A DNA stretch of 64,000 bases from Chara braunii (Eukaryota > Streptophyta > Charophyceae > Charales > Characeae): NCBI GenBank assembly GCA_003427395.1, contig BFEA01000167.1, forward strand, positions 1,988,821-2,052,820. The letters run 5' to 3'. Both the position numbers and the translations under genes were made by a program. The notes below the pieces were generated by a model that saw only the letters and a list, made by a program, of their open reading frames with translations, searched no databases and had not been told where the DNA came from. This document shows positions 12,001 through 21,350 of the stretch, one piece after another (position 1 is the first letter of the stretch; each line of letters opens with the position of its first letter).

Positions 12001-12921
12001 AGTAGAGGTAGAAGTAGTTGCATCCGAGGTGGAAACAACATGCAAAGTAGAATCATTGTATGCAACAAAAATTGAAGGCACATGAGCAGGCCTAACAAAG
12101 GCTATATACATTTGCTCATCAGTTTTGCGCCTGCGCCACTTTTTGCAGAACCGCATTGCATTGAGAAAGGCTACTTGGGACTCGCGCGGCTCATCCAAGA
12201 GGACTGGACGCTCGATTCCCATGGCATCTTTGACCATGAATTGTGAGTCCTTCCATGTGGTTCTTTCACATTGGGCCTGCAACCATCCCAAGCCAATAAC
12301 CGCGTCGAAGGGACACTGATCAAGGACATAGAAGTTCAACTCATGCGTGATTGTGCGGTCAGCGTCAAAGGTAGTGCGCACACCTTTGACTGCATGCGTA
12401 GATGTGACAACCTCTTGGTTGCCTACTTGGGTCCGACAAGGATTCTGCAAAGTCACTTGCTTCATCCCCAAGCGTGCCTTACGAATGCCGTGCGGTGAGA
12501 AGTAGTTGGCGGTTGCACCACAATCAGCCAACGCACGGATGTAACGGCCATTAATGTAGAGTTTGAAGAAGATCAACTTCGTTCTCCCTTGCGCGCGTTC
12601 TTGCTTCATGTGAGCCCAGCGCGTCAACAGAGAATGGTAGTCAATTTCTTCCGACTCTTCCCAAGGCTCCTTGTATAGGATGTGGATCTTTTCAGCCTTG
12701 GAATCAGCATCGGATGGGGTTTCAGGAGAGGTTTGCTGAGTGGGATCAGAATCCAAAGAAGAATTTGTACTTACATGTTCAGCCTCTCCATCCGTAGAGT
12801 GTGTTGATGATGCCTCTACCCCCGTTGCTGGTTTCCCTGCTGCAATCTGAAACAGTGTTGGACTGAATGTCCCGGTTTGGTGCAATGCAAGCAAACCCCT
12901 CTCTTTACCCTGTTCTTCCAC
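9043..12921 (-). pseudogene. Ty3/Gypsy pol polyprotein of element A (PR-RT-RH-INT-chromodomain-like)
   Basis: One reading frame runs from 12921 down to 9043 and encodes all pol domains in Gypsy order. Protease shows [13 protein letters not shown], with Cys where Ser or Thr is usual. RT shows MPFGLTNAPATF and VVVYLDDILIS. RNase H shows TTDASMYGIGAVLQ and FSDHETLKW. Integrase shows a His-His-Cys-Cys finger ending CEVCQRIK, then IDFTDMG, VSDRDTRF and the HPEANG...EE segment, which supplies the D,D,E triad. A C-terminal YKVHFLYHPLDDFYWI segment resembles a chromodomain. Three in-frame TAG codons break it: at 11488 (SGYH-stop, normally Gln), 10735 (ALR-stop-ALDHW, normally Gln) and 9869 (ISAN-stop-KDF, normally Trp). 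Ambiguous bases at 9172-9212 fall in the chromodomain-like part. Apart from the stops the frame is well kept, which suggests fairly recent insertion. Confidence 0.93.
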
Positions 12922-13034
12922 TCACTTTCACTGATCCGGAGATCTACCCATGGTTTTGTGGCAGGATCTTCCGGTTTGGGTGGAATCTTCGCTCCCTTGG
13001 GAAGAAGGATAGTGTTAGTGTTGTTCTTCATCAT
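12816..13034 (-). pseudogene. gag C-terminal remnant with CCHC zinc knuckle (element A)
   Basis: A 72-residue frame contains [14 protein letters not shown], a C-x2-C-x4-H-x4-C nucleocapsid knuckle that binds element RNA. It overlaps pol by about 105 bp in a different frame. The join may once have been in one frame (the pol frame reads [10 protein letters not shown] where gag reads [10 protein letters not shown]) or may reflect frameshifting. The capsid portion is absent because the truncated LTR begins about 30 bp upstream. Confidence 0.8.
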
Positions 13035-13065
13035 GGTTTTCGGTCCCTTACTTTTAAAGGCAGGA

Positions 13066-13753
13066 GGAACTTCTTCCTCCCAGCAGTGCTGTAGTGCCCA
13101 GCGCTACTCCAGCCAGCGCTCCAGCAGCGTGACGCCCAACTCGCACACTGAAGAATGAGGCTGGGCTCTCCGCCCTGCCTCTTGATATCGCGGCCTACTT
13201 GCCTCCTGGGCGGTGACTTCCAGGCCGCACGGCCTCTCCAAGCAACCGGTACCTCTTCCGTTTCGGAGGGAAACATCATTGCAGACCCTGATATTACCCT
13301 TGCAGGCTCTAGACTCAGACTGGTTGGACTGGTACCGGCCTAGACCTACCCTACCGCTACTGGACTCTAAAAATGCCAACTTTGTCTTTTTCTGCTCGGC
13401 CTCCAGTACCCCCTCACACCAACTGCAGTGGGGTGCAGTATCGGCCTACCGGCCTACTTGAGTGTTTTTCCGCTACCCCAAGGGCCTCAGGGCCGCTAGC
13501 TTCGCCACTTGAGTGTTTTTCCCTGCTACAACCCTCGATGCCACGGCCACATGTAAGTACCGGCCCTACGGGCCTACCAAACAAGCAAGTACCCTTGCGG
13601 GTTCCACACACAGGCATGCAGGTCACAAGCACGCACACACACACAGACTTAGAAACACAGCAGTTTGCGGGAATCTCAGCAAGGCATCCATTCCATCGGC
13701 AGAACTTCAGAAATCAGCAGTGTTCTCAGTCTGTGTTTTGACGAGTCATTACA
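13066..13753 (-). repeat. truncated 5' LTR of element A
   Basis: About 690 bp closely match 8170-8887 and end with GAGTCATTACA at 13753. The remainder of the LTR, the primer binding site and the N-terminal gag sequence are missing, so the LTR joins directly to the end of gag. One deletion starting in the LTR and ending in gag would explain this. Confidence 0.85.
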
Positions 13754-15184
13754 ATATTTATTTGGTGCAATTGTGACTTACCTAGATGCTGGCGCCGATC
13801 TGCAGCAAAAGATCAAGGCTGCCTACGCTGATGATCCAGTGTATAGCACGTTGATAAAGAAGGTACAGCACACCTCAAGAAGTGCCTGATTTCAGAATGG
13901 CGGATGAATTGCTGTTTGAGAAGACTGATGTGCATGATAGGCTTTGCATACTGTACATCCAAGGCGGCCAATTATGTCAGAGGAACACGAGTTCTACGCA
14001 GCCTCCCTTTGGACTGTTGAAGCCACTGCCTATCCCATCTGGCCCCAGTGAATCTATATCTATCGATTTCATGGACACTAAGGTCAAGAGTAATAGTGGG
14101 AAGAGCCAGGTCAGGGTCATAGTTGACAAGTTTAGTAAGTTTGCTGTTTTTGTACCACTACCTGCTGAAGCGAAGACAAATCTGGTCATCAAAGAGTTCT
14201 TTAACCACTGGGTCAAGGATAACGGTCACCCGTTGAGTATTGTTAGTGACCAAGACACACGGGTCACAGGGGAACAATGGCAGCAGCTAATGACGGTCTA
14301 CGGATCTAAGTTAGCTATGTCATCTGGACGCCATCCTGAGACAAATGGCCAGACCGAGCAGATGAATAAGATTCTACAACAGGTATTGTATATGTACAGT
14401 AGACCAGACCAGGTAGATTGGGACGAGCATCTTCCCGAAGTAGCTAGTGCGTATAACAATTCGGTTCACCTAGCTACCTCACGGACCCCGAATGAGCTGC
14501 ATAGAGGCTGGAGTCCCCGACGTCCCATAGACTGTTTGAATCCAGATCAGATCCAAAGGTTGCCACCTAGGACACGTGAGTTTGCCATTCAGTATGAGAA
14601 GGATTTGCAATGTGTGGCTGAGAACATCCGGAAGGCCCAGCATCAGATGATGGAACAGGCGAACAAACACTGTTGTCCGTCACATTCACCATAGGTCACC
14701 TCTGGGTCAAGTCTAAAGAGTTTATCCCCGAGGAAGGTATTTCACAGAAGCTGCTACCTGCCTACAGAGGGTCGTGGCAAATGCTAGATGCCAAAGGTGA
14801 TGCAGATGGACCGTCATACACCATCGAGATTCCACCCCATTTGCACACCCCTATCCTGTTTTTCACGCTTCTAAGCTCCATCGCTGTGTTACTGATGATG
14901 CTTTTCCCTCACGCAGATCTATGATTCCACCTGATGTGGACGAAAGATATGATGTAGAGAAAGTTGTTGTTGAGGATACCTTCCGTACAGATCGTCGAGG
15001 GAGACCGCAGAGACAATACAAGGTCAGATTCGATTACCAGGATCCCAGCGAAGATCGCTGGTTCACCAGGGATGAGTTAGTTCAAACAGCCCAACATATA
15101 GTGTCATTCGACGAGCGGGCACGGAGAGGGTTGAATTCTATGATCGTTCAAATGCTGATTTTTCTCGGAGGGCCTCAAAATTAG
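13754..15184 (+). pseudogene. Ty3/Gypsy integrase and chromodomain-like tail (element B, 3' part)
   Basis: This continues the pol gene broken at 7473. A linker (FGAIVTYLDAGADLQQKIK) is followed by integrase. The D,D,E residues are present in SISIDFMD, IVSDQDTR and the HPETNGQTEQMN segment. The His-His-Cys-Cys finger is almost entirely deleted: the text jumps from CILYIQGGQ to LCQRNTSS. After 14694 the frame shifts through VTFTIGHLWVKSKEFIPEEG and again near 14860. It ends with YKVRFDYQDPSEDRWFTRDE, a chromodomain-like segment that in chromoviruses targets insertion to histone marks. At least three frameshifts plus the finger deletion make it non-functional. Confidence 0.88.
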
Positions 15185-15774
15185 GTCGGCAGGAGTGAAT
15201 GAATTCACACTGCAAGCTTTCCCAGTCCCGTTTACAGGGTCCTGAATTATCCCAGTCCAAGGCCCCGTAGATTACAACCTTAGGGCCTGTAGGATCAGGC
15301 GCCGCAGGCCAGTAGTCTACAGTACCATACAGCACCTGTAGGAGCACGTCAAGTCCCCCAAAGTCCAGTTTTGCAGCAGCCTCACCAGAAAGTCGGGAAC
15401 TTTCCCAAAATAGCAACTTGGCAAGGCAGAGGCCGAAGGAGGCCAGTACCGATTGAAGCAGGCACGCACAGCCCACTGCAGCTATATATTTTGGGCTACG
15501 GTGTCGGAGGACAGTTAGTTGTTCATTTCGCAAATTTGTGGAAGTGCTCCTGGAGCTTGTGCAGTCTAGCGACCTGGAGGAAGAAGAATGCTGAAGGGAG
15601 GAAGAAGACCAGCGCCCTGGCTGCAACAGACCACCATAGCCAGGAGGGAGGCGACAAAGTGTTTGGCGGCCATAGCCGCCCGTTTGCTGCGAGACACACC
15701 GCAGAGGCATTCAGGGCAGGTCTGGGACATTGTGGAGGGAGGAACAGTAGTGGCGAGCATCGAGGGATGAACAG

Positions 15775-15778
<4 letters not shown>
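15185..15778. other. no gene recognised; possible trailing element B sequence
   Basis: This stretch has a 190-residue minus-strand ORF (15138-15710) and a 166-residue plus-strand ORF (15371-15871) that overlap and run partly into the GA repeat. Neither shows a known motif. It may be the 3' untranslated region or LTR of element B, but I found no second copy to prove it. Confidence 0.35.

Positions 15779-15846
<68 letters not shown>
15777..15846. repeat. (GA)n microsatellite
   Basis: About 33 uninterrupted GA units. They encode artefactual Arg-Glu or Ser-Leu runs. Confidence 0.95.
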
Positions 15847-15849
<3 letters not shown>

Positions 15850-16440
15850 TGGGAAGAAGAGATCAGATTGAAAGGGGAAGAGTCGGGTACTTACAGGAGG
15901 TGTGTCCTGGCAGTGCAGACCGCTCAATCTCAAACTTTTTCAATTGTATATTATTGGACCTTGAGTGGAACTTTGAATTTGCACTGTTCATGGCCATAGC
16001 TCAAGCTTGTGTGAGCTTTATCTGAATGCTCTCCATTTGCATGTTGTATTTTTGAGTTGAATTTTCTGAGGTTCATTGCATGTTGCCTATCTATACCTTA
16101 TTTTGTTTCGTGGATGGTTTGTGGACGGAATGAGAAAGAGAGAGTTGGGGTTCTTTGAAAACGCATACTCATTTGTGAGTATGTAGCTGGTTGACAATCT
16201 GAAAGACAATCACTTGTATGGAGTTTTCTGTTTCTCATTCTGGCAATTGACGAGTGGATTTCGGGTTTCTGTTGTTCATGCTGGCTCGTGGTTACAACTG
16301 GCACGGCTGCTGTTTCCTTGTGTCTTCTTGGGGATTCTCTTTGTTGCTGCCACCAGGCCGGAATCCCAGCAGAGAATTGTGGAGGTAGTTGACAGTTGGG
16401 GCTAATTAATTACTTGCAGGCAGTGGAGGTTTATTAATTT
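15847..16440. other. no gene recognised
   Basis: AT-moderate DNA without ORFs of note. A GTAAGTACCC string on the minus strand near 15890 resembles a splice donor, but nothing around it supports a gene. Confidence 0.4.
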
Positions 16441-16444
16441 TACT

Positions 16445-16860
16445 TAGCAGTGAAGGAAGGAAGGAAGGAAAGCTCGCATGCCCTCTGTGAGAACAAGATG
16501 GTCGATTTGTTCCAATGACTGAAGGAAGTAAGGAAGGGAGGGAAGGAGGGAGGGAGGAATTCGAGGGCCCATAAAGGCTTCTTCGAAGAAGGACGAAGGG
16601 GAAAATGGATGTTTGATGTTAGGATGGACAGACTGGCGCACGGGAAGGAAGGAAGGAGGAAAGTTGCATGCTCTTTACGAGAAGAAGACGGTTGATTTCT
16701 TCCAATGACTGAAGGAAGGAAGGAAGGAAGGAAGGACAAGGAAGGAAGGATGGGAGGATGGGTGGATGGGTGGATGGGTGAATGGGTGAATGGGTGGATG
16801 GGAGGATGGGAACATGGGAAGAAGGTAGTGGATGGGAACATGGGAAGAAGGTAGTCGAGC
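16445..16860. repeat. GGAA-type and GGATGGGT-type degenerate simple repeats
   Basis: Runs of GGAAGGAAGG occur near 16453, 16650 and 16714. The flanking text is duplicated (GTTGATTTSTTCCAATGACT appears near 16502 and 16691), so a ~190-bp segment seems tandemly copied. A TGGATGGG/TGAATGGG octamer array follows at about 16750-16850. Confidence 0.75.
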
Positions 16861-17388
16861 AACATCCAGTCAGGCTTTCGACCAGTCAATTACCTTACCG
16901 ATTTGTTTGTTGGACTTTGCTGAAGTTTGTTCCAATTTATGAAAATATAGGGGAGAGGAAGAAAAAACGAGATTACATCTGCTGTTGCTTCATTCCAGGA
17001 GCAAAATGTGACGGGGCAGGCGTAGTGTGGCTCAGCAAGTCGCACTATTTTTTCAATCAATTGAATTAGCTAATTTAGTTTATCAAATTATTGATTTTGA
17101 TTTATCTTTCTGTATATATTTGAGAATTTTTGAACCTGTTGGGTAAGCAATGGATATACCTGAGTCGGAAATATGTGCAACTGTTCGGTTTGTGGCTCTG
17201 GTTTGAAAACGTCATTTGAGGTAGAGTTGACTTGGGAGGAAGAGAGAGGGGGGAGAGAGAGAGGGTGTGATGGCAAGACAAGATGACGAGAAGATGCCAA
17301 GACTGTTCTGTGGAGTCTGGACTTGGTTTTGTGATTGAGATCCTCTTTCTTTTTATTTCAAGCCAAGCTCAATGCATTCGTTTGTGAA

Positions 17389-17390
<2 letters not shown>
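16861..17390. other. no gene recognised
   Basis: AT-rich in the middle (17040-17120). No ORF has a motif. Confidence 0.4.

Positions 17391-17476
<86 letters not shown>
17391..17476. repeat. (CT)n microsatellite
   Basis: About 43 CT units without interruption. Confidence 0.95.
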
Positions 17477-17478
<2 letters not shown>

Positions 17479-17761
17479 AGTACTAGTTGTAGTAGTAATA
17501 GTAGTAGTAGTATCTCTCACTGTCAAGACACCTTCTTGTCTTCCGTTTCTTTTTTTCAACAGGATCCTGTGGGCTCCTAGTCTTGAGATTGTGGAGGGGG
17601 TTATGGTCCCATGGATGGATATTCTCCTCACAAGTCCACCTGATGAGCTTTTGCACTGTAATGGTGTGCTTGAGCAGCAGCCATCTATCATCAGAAATGA
17701 CCCCTGTTTATGTGGTGAGGTTTGATATAGTGCCTCCACAGGGAGGAGCAAATGAGGGTGG

Positions 17762-17763
17762 AG

Positions 17764-17792
<29 letters not shown>
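17762..17792. repeat. (CA)n microsatellite
   Basis: About 15 CA units. GTGAGGTTTGRTWTAGTG lies on both sides (near 17715 and 17798), so the flank is a short direct repeat. Confidence 0.9.
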
Positions 17793-17795
<3 letters not shown>

Positions 17796-17875
17796 GTGGT
17801 GAGGTTTGGTTTAGTGTCTCCATGCGGCGGGGCAAATAGGAGTGTGGAGAGAGAGAAAGAGAGATGAAGGGGGGG

Positions 17876-18522
17876 NNNNNNNNNNNNNNNNNNNNNNNNN
17901 NNNNNNNNNNNNNNNNNNNNNNNNNNNNNNNNNNNNNNNNNNNNNNNNNNNNNNNNNNNNNNNNNNNNNNNNNNNNNNNNNNNNNNNNNNNNNNNNNNNN
18001 NNNNNNNNNNNNNNNNNNNNNNNNNNNNNNNNNNNNNNNNNNNNNNNNNNNNNNNNNNNNNNNNNNNNNNNNNNNNNNNNNNNNNNNNNNNNNNNNNNNN
18101 NNNNNNNNNNNNNNNNNNNNNNNNNNNNNNNNNNNNNNNNNNNNNNNNNNNNNNNNNNNNNNNNNNNNNNNNNNNNNNNNNNNNNNNNNNNNNNNNNNNN
18201 NNNNNNNNNNNNNNNNNNNNNNNNNNNNNNNNNNNNNNNNNNNNNNNNNNNNNNNNNNNNNNNNNNNNNNNNNNNNNNNNNNNNNNNNNNNNNNNNNNNN
18301 NNNNNNNNNNNNNNNNNNNNNNNNNNNNNNNNNNNNNNNNNNNNNNNNNNNNNNNNNNNNNNNNNNNNNNNNNNNNNNNNNNNNNNNNNNNNNNNNNNNN
18401 NNNNNNNNNNNNNNNNNNNNNNNNNNNNNNNNNNNNNNNNNNNNNNNNNNNNNNNNNNNNNNNNNNNNNNNNNNNNNNNNNNNNNNNNNNNNNNNNNNNN
18501 NNNNNNNNNNNNNNNNNNNNNN
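17876..18522. other. assembly gap (647 N)
   Basis: A run of N between a G-rich GA repeat and a CA repeat. Any ORF reported across it is meaningless. Confidence 0.99.

Positions 18523-18564
<42 letters not shown>
18523..18564. repeat. (CA)n microsatellite at gap edge
   Basis: About 21 CA units immediately right of the gap. Confidence 0.95.
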
Positions 18565-18567
<3 letters not shown>

Positions 18568-18619
18568 ATACATTCACTATTAACCTGGTACCGACCACTA
18601 AAGCAAAAAAAGCTTGCTG

Positions 18620-19470
18620 CACCCCCTCACACATCCATCCCCTGTACCAACACACACAAGGCCTACACAAAACTTGAGGCTTGCACTATGCAACCTCATA
18701 CACCTGGTGCCCCACCCACCGGCCCCAAGCTCACTCCCCTTACTCACCAACCCATGTCCTTAATGAGACCAGCACAAAACAAACACGGATACCTGGTGCC
18801 CCACCCACCGGCCCCTAACCCGCACCTCCTTTGCACCACCCCGTGACCTCCCCACCCATACCCTACATTCACTCACATTGCACCATAACAAAATTAATAC
18901 GGACATCTGATGCCCCACTCACCGATCCCAAAACTCACACCCCTTACCCACCTACACCTAGCACATAAGGCCTACACAAAACTTGAGGCTTGCACTATGC
19001 AACCTTGTACACCTGGTGCCCCACCCACCGGCCCCAAGCTCACTCCCCTTACTCACCAACCCATGTCCTTAATGAGACCAACACAAAACAAACACGGATA
19101 CCTGGTGGCCCACCCACTGGCCCCTAACCCGCACCTCCTTTGCACCACCCCGTGACCTCCCCACCCATACCCTACATTCACTCATATTGCACCATAACAT
19201 AATTAATACAGACATCTGATGCCCCACCCACCGACCCCAAAACTCACACCCCTTACCCACCTACACCTGACCTCCCCATCCATCCCACGCATTCATCCAC
19301 ACCGATTCCACAATGAAGCCCGCACGAAACAAAGCACAGGCACTTGCTGGCCCACCCACCGACCCCAAACTCACAACCCCTACCCACCAACCCGCGACCT
19401 CCCCACCCCTCCCCACGTTCACATATAACAAGGCCCACACAAAACAAACACTGGCACCCGGCTCCCCACC
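18620..19470. repeat. ~309-bp tandem repeat, C-rich, about 2.7 copies
   Basis: The string AAAACTTGAGGCTTGCACTA occurs near 18669 and 18978, and GACATCTGATGCCCCAC near 18902 and 19211, giving a period of 309 bp. Each unit holds smaller internal repeats around CTGGTGCCCCACCCACCGG. The plus strand is very C-rich and G-poor. The open frames here (Pro/Thr/His-rich) are by-products. Confidence 0.85.
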
Positions 19471-20469
19471 AGCCCCTGCAAACCAACCTGTCAGCACAAA
19501 AAAGAAAACGCTTCCCCAGAAAAAGCAAATGAAAGAAAAAACAAAAAAGAAAAACGCAAAAAGAAACCCCCACAAAAAATAACAATTTGAACTTCTGTAC
19601 AGACACCTCCCGCTAAAGAAGCGCAACGTGCCCTCCCGTCTCCTACGCCCATACTGCCTAAAAAGCTCTCCACTTGCCTACACTACCAGCCACGCTGCAC
19701 GCAAAACAAGCACAACGGGCCGCAACCCACACGTCCTCTGCCAGCGTGGAAACGACGTTGCACCCTCCAAAGAAAACCCCTGCCTGCGCAGCACGCAGCA
19801 CCAAGTAACCATGCCCCACATGCAATGCCATCCCCCTACACGTCCTAGCCCTGCAGCTTCATTCAACCGCCCTCACAGCCCACACCCGCCACCTCCTACA
19901 ACCCACCACCACCAACTCCTTCTGTCGCCTTCCCCCACCTCCCTGCAACAATCCTACAACCCTCCACGTGCACCCCACCACACTCACCGCATGCACTATT
20001 ACCCATTACACCCCCACCATCACCGCCAACTCACACACTCGAGTGTATTCCACACGTACCCTCAACACATCGAAACCTACCCCTATTGTCATTCCCACAG
20101 CATACACTCACACACAATGGTTGAGCCTCCCCTTCCCCATCGTCTACTGCTACTTATCTGGTCCCACCACCACCCGGTTCCTCAGTCTCTACGATGCCGC
20201 AGCGGCGGAACCTACTGTGGGGACGATCTCCTCCTCCTCTGCTTTCCTCTTCTGCTCTCGTGCCTTCACTGCGAAGAGTACGGCTACTGCCATAGCCATC
20301 TTCAGCTTGAAGGTCCCCATCATTCTCTTTGCAAACTGTCACCTCAAGCCTCTCCTCCGGACTGAGGCCTACAGTTGGTGAGACAGTGATCGACAGTTGC
20401 AGTGCATCATCCTGCCCTGACACTGCGATCGCCTGTGGATTTAGAGCCACCACCTCAAAGACGAGTACA
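19471..20469. other. no gene confidently recognised; C-rich, G-poor strand
   Basis: Long plus-strand open frames (for example 245 residues at 19628-20365) are Pro/His/Ser/Thr-rich and owe their openness to base composition. A transcribed leader of element C is possible but unproven. Confidence 0.4.
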
Positions 20470-20520
20470 ATGGCTGCAGTGGATGAGCACACCAACGACG
20501 TCGACATCGACGAGCACATG
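20470..20520 (+). other. candidate short exon ending at a splice donor
   Basis: An ATG at 20470 opens MAAVDEHTNDVDIDEHM, an acidic peptide that ends exactly at ATG|GTGAGC (donor at 20521). A pyrimidine-rich acceptor, TTGCTCCCTTGCAG, ends at 20772, and the joined frame stops after seven more codons. The predicted intron would contain the hammerhead at 20599-20671. The splice signals are good but the peptide is tiny, so this is a weak call. Confidence 0.25.
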
Positions 20521-20598
20521 GTGAGCTGATAGCCTTCTAGCTACCCTCCCCTATGCTATGCTCTCTACCTCCTTCTCTCACCCCCCCACCGGGAGCCA

Positions 20599-20671
20599 GA
20601 GGTTAAAATACCCTCTGATGAGCCGTAACGGCGCAAACGGCGAAAAGCGCTTAAGGGGACGCGCCACCCCT
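20599..20671 (+). ncRNA. candidate type I hammerhead ribozyme, Penelope-element style
   Basis: The catalytic core is complete. CTGATGA (20615-20621) is followed by stem II GCCGT (20622-20626), which pairs perfectly with ACGGC (20637-20641) across a 10-nt loop, and then by GAAA (20642-20645). Stem III is very short and palindromic, AAGCGCTT (20645-20652). The cleavage triplet is then TTA (20651-20653), which obeys the NUH rule, with scission expected after 20653. Stem I closes the fold: CCCT (20611-20614) pairs with AGGG (20654-20657). After an internal loop, GGT (20601-20603) pairs with ACC (20666-20668), with weak extension to 20599/20671. Short palindromic stem III hammerheads are described in Penelope-like retroelements, where they are thought to act as dimers and process transcripts. 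A Penelope-like RT lies downstream at 30358. Activity is untested. Confidence 0.75.
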
Positions 20672-21029
20672 CCTCCACTGGCCATATGGCCAGTGTCTGA
20701 TGGTCATTCCATCTTTGCTCCCCTCTCTCCCCCTCCCTCTCCTCTTCATCATCTCCTATTGCTCCCTTGCAGGTTGTAAACATGACGTATGCATGAAAGG
20801 ATTACGTGGCTGTCCTAGCAATGTGAGTATGACTGAGGATCGGACCAGGTAAGGATTCCCATGTTATGGGTTGCTATGGTAGCGTTATGCTTGTACACAC
20901 ACTCTTTCGGACTTGGTCCTGTTTGCAATGCGGGGGTAGATCCCACCCGCTGATCCTCACATACCTGGTCCATCTCGGTTGGCTCGACGGGGTCGTTCGC
21001 ACGACATATCCTAGCCATGATAGTTTTTG

Positions 21030-21350
21030 TTCCTCCTCATCCGCCGCCTCCTCCCCTCTTCCTACCCTCCTCTCTCTCCCTCTCACACTCTCCCTCTCTC
21101 CCTTTCCCTCTCTTTAGCTGGTTCTCCCCCTCTCTCGCCCCCCCTCTCTCTCTCTCTCTCGCTCTTTCTCTCTTCCTCTCTCACGATCTTTCTCACACAC
21201 ACTCTTCCTCTCTCCCCCTCTTCTTTTTTTCCCCCTCCCCCCCTCTCTCACACACTCTCTCCCGCACTCCCGCTCTCGCTCCCCCACACTCTCTCTCTCT
21301 CCCTCTTTCCCTCTCTCCATCTCTCGCTCTCCCTCTATTTTTTACGCAAT
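21030..21350. repeat. CT-rich polypyrimidine tract
   Basis: Almost pure pyrimidine for about 300 bp on the plus strand, made of irregular CTCTCC and CCCCTCT words. Open frames here are compositional artefacts. Confidence 0.85.

Larger units (their letters stand above)
7474..13753 (-). mobile_element. element A: nested Ty3/Gypsy LTR retrotransposon
   Basis: A minus-strand retrotransposon is flanked by direct LTR copies that begin TG and end CA (in its own sense, TGTAATGAC ... GTAACA). The polypurine tract, pol, and LTR order all agree with minus orientation. The flanks share ATAT (7470-7473 and 13754-13757), which fits a 4-5 bp target duplication. Element B pol continues across the insertion. 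The element is defective. Its 5' LTR is truncated, the primer site and most of gag are gone, and pol has three in-frame stops. It cannot move on its own. Confidence 0.9.
7050..15184 (+). mobile_element. element B: decayed Ty3/Gypsy element interrupted by element A
   Basis: Only RNase H (7050-7473) and integrase (13754-15184) remain. They are colinear on the plus strand and separated by the whole of element A. No LTR, primer site or polypurine tract could be assigned. B is older than A because it hosts A and carries more frameshifts. Confidence 0.8.

Noticed and set aside
17353-18846. Very long open frames across the first gap
   Set aside because: They consist of N-derived unknown residues plus CT and CA repeats, so they carry no coding evidence.
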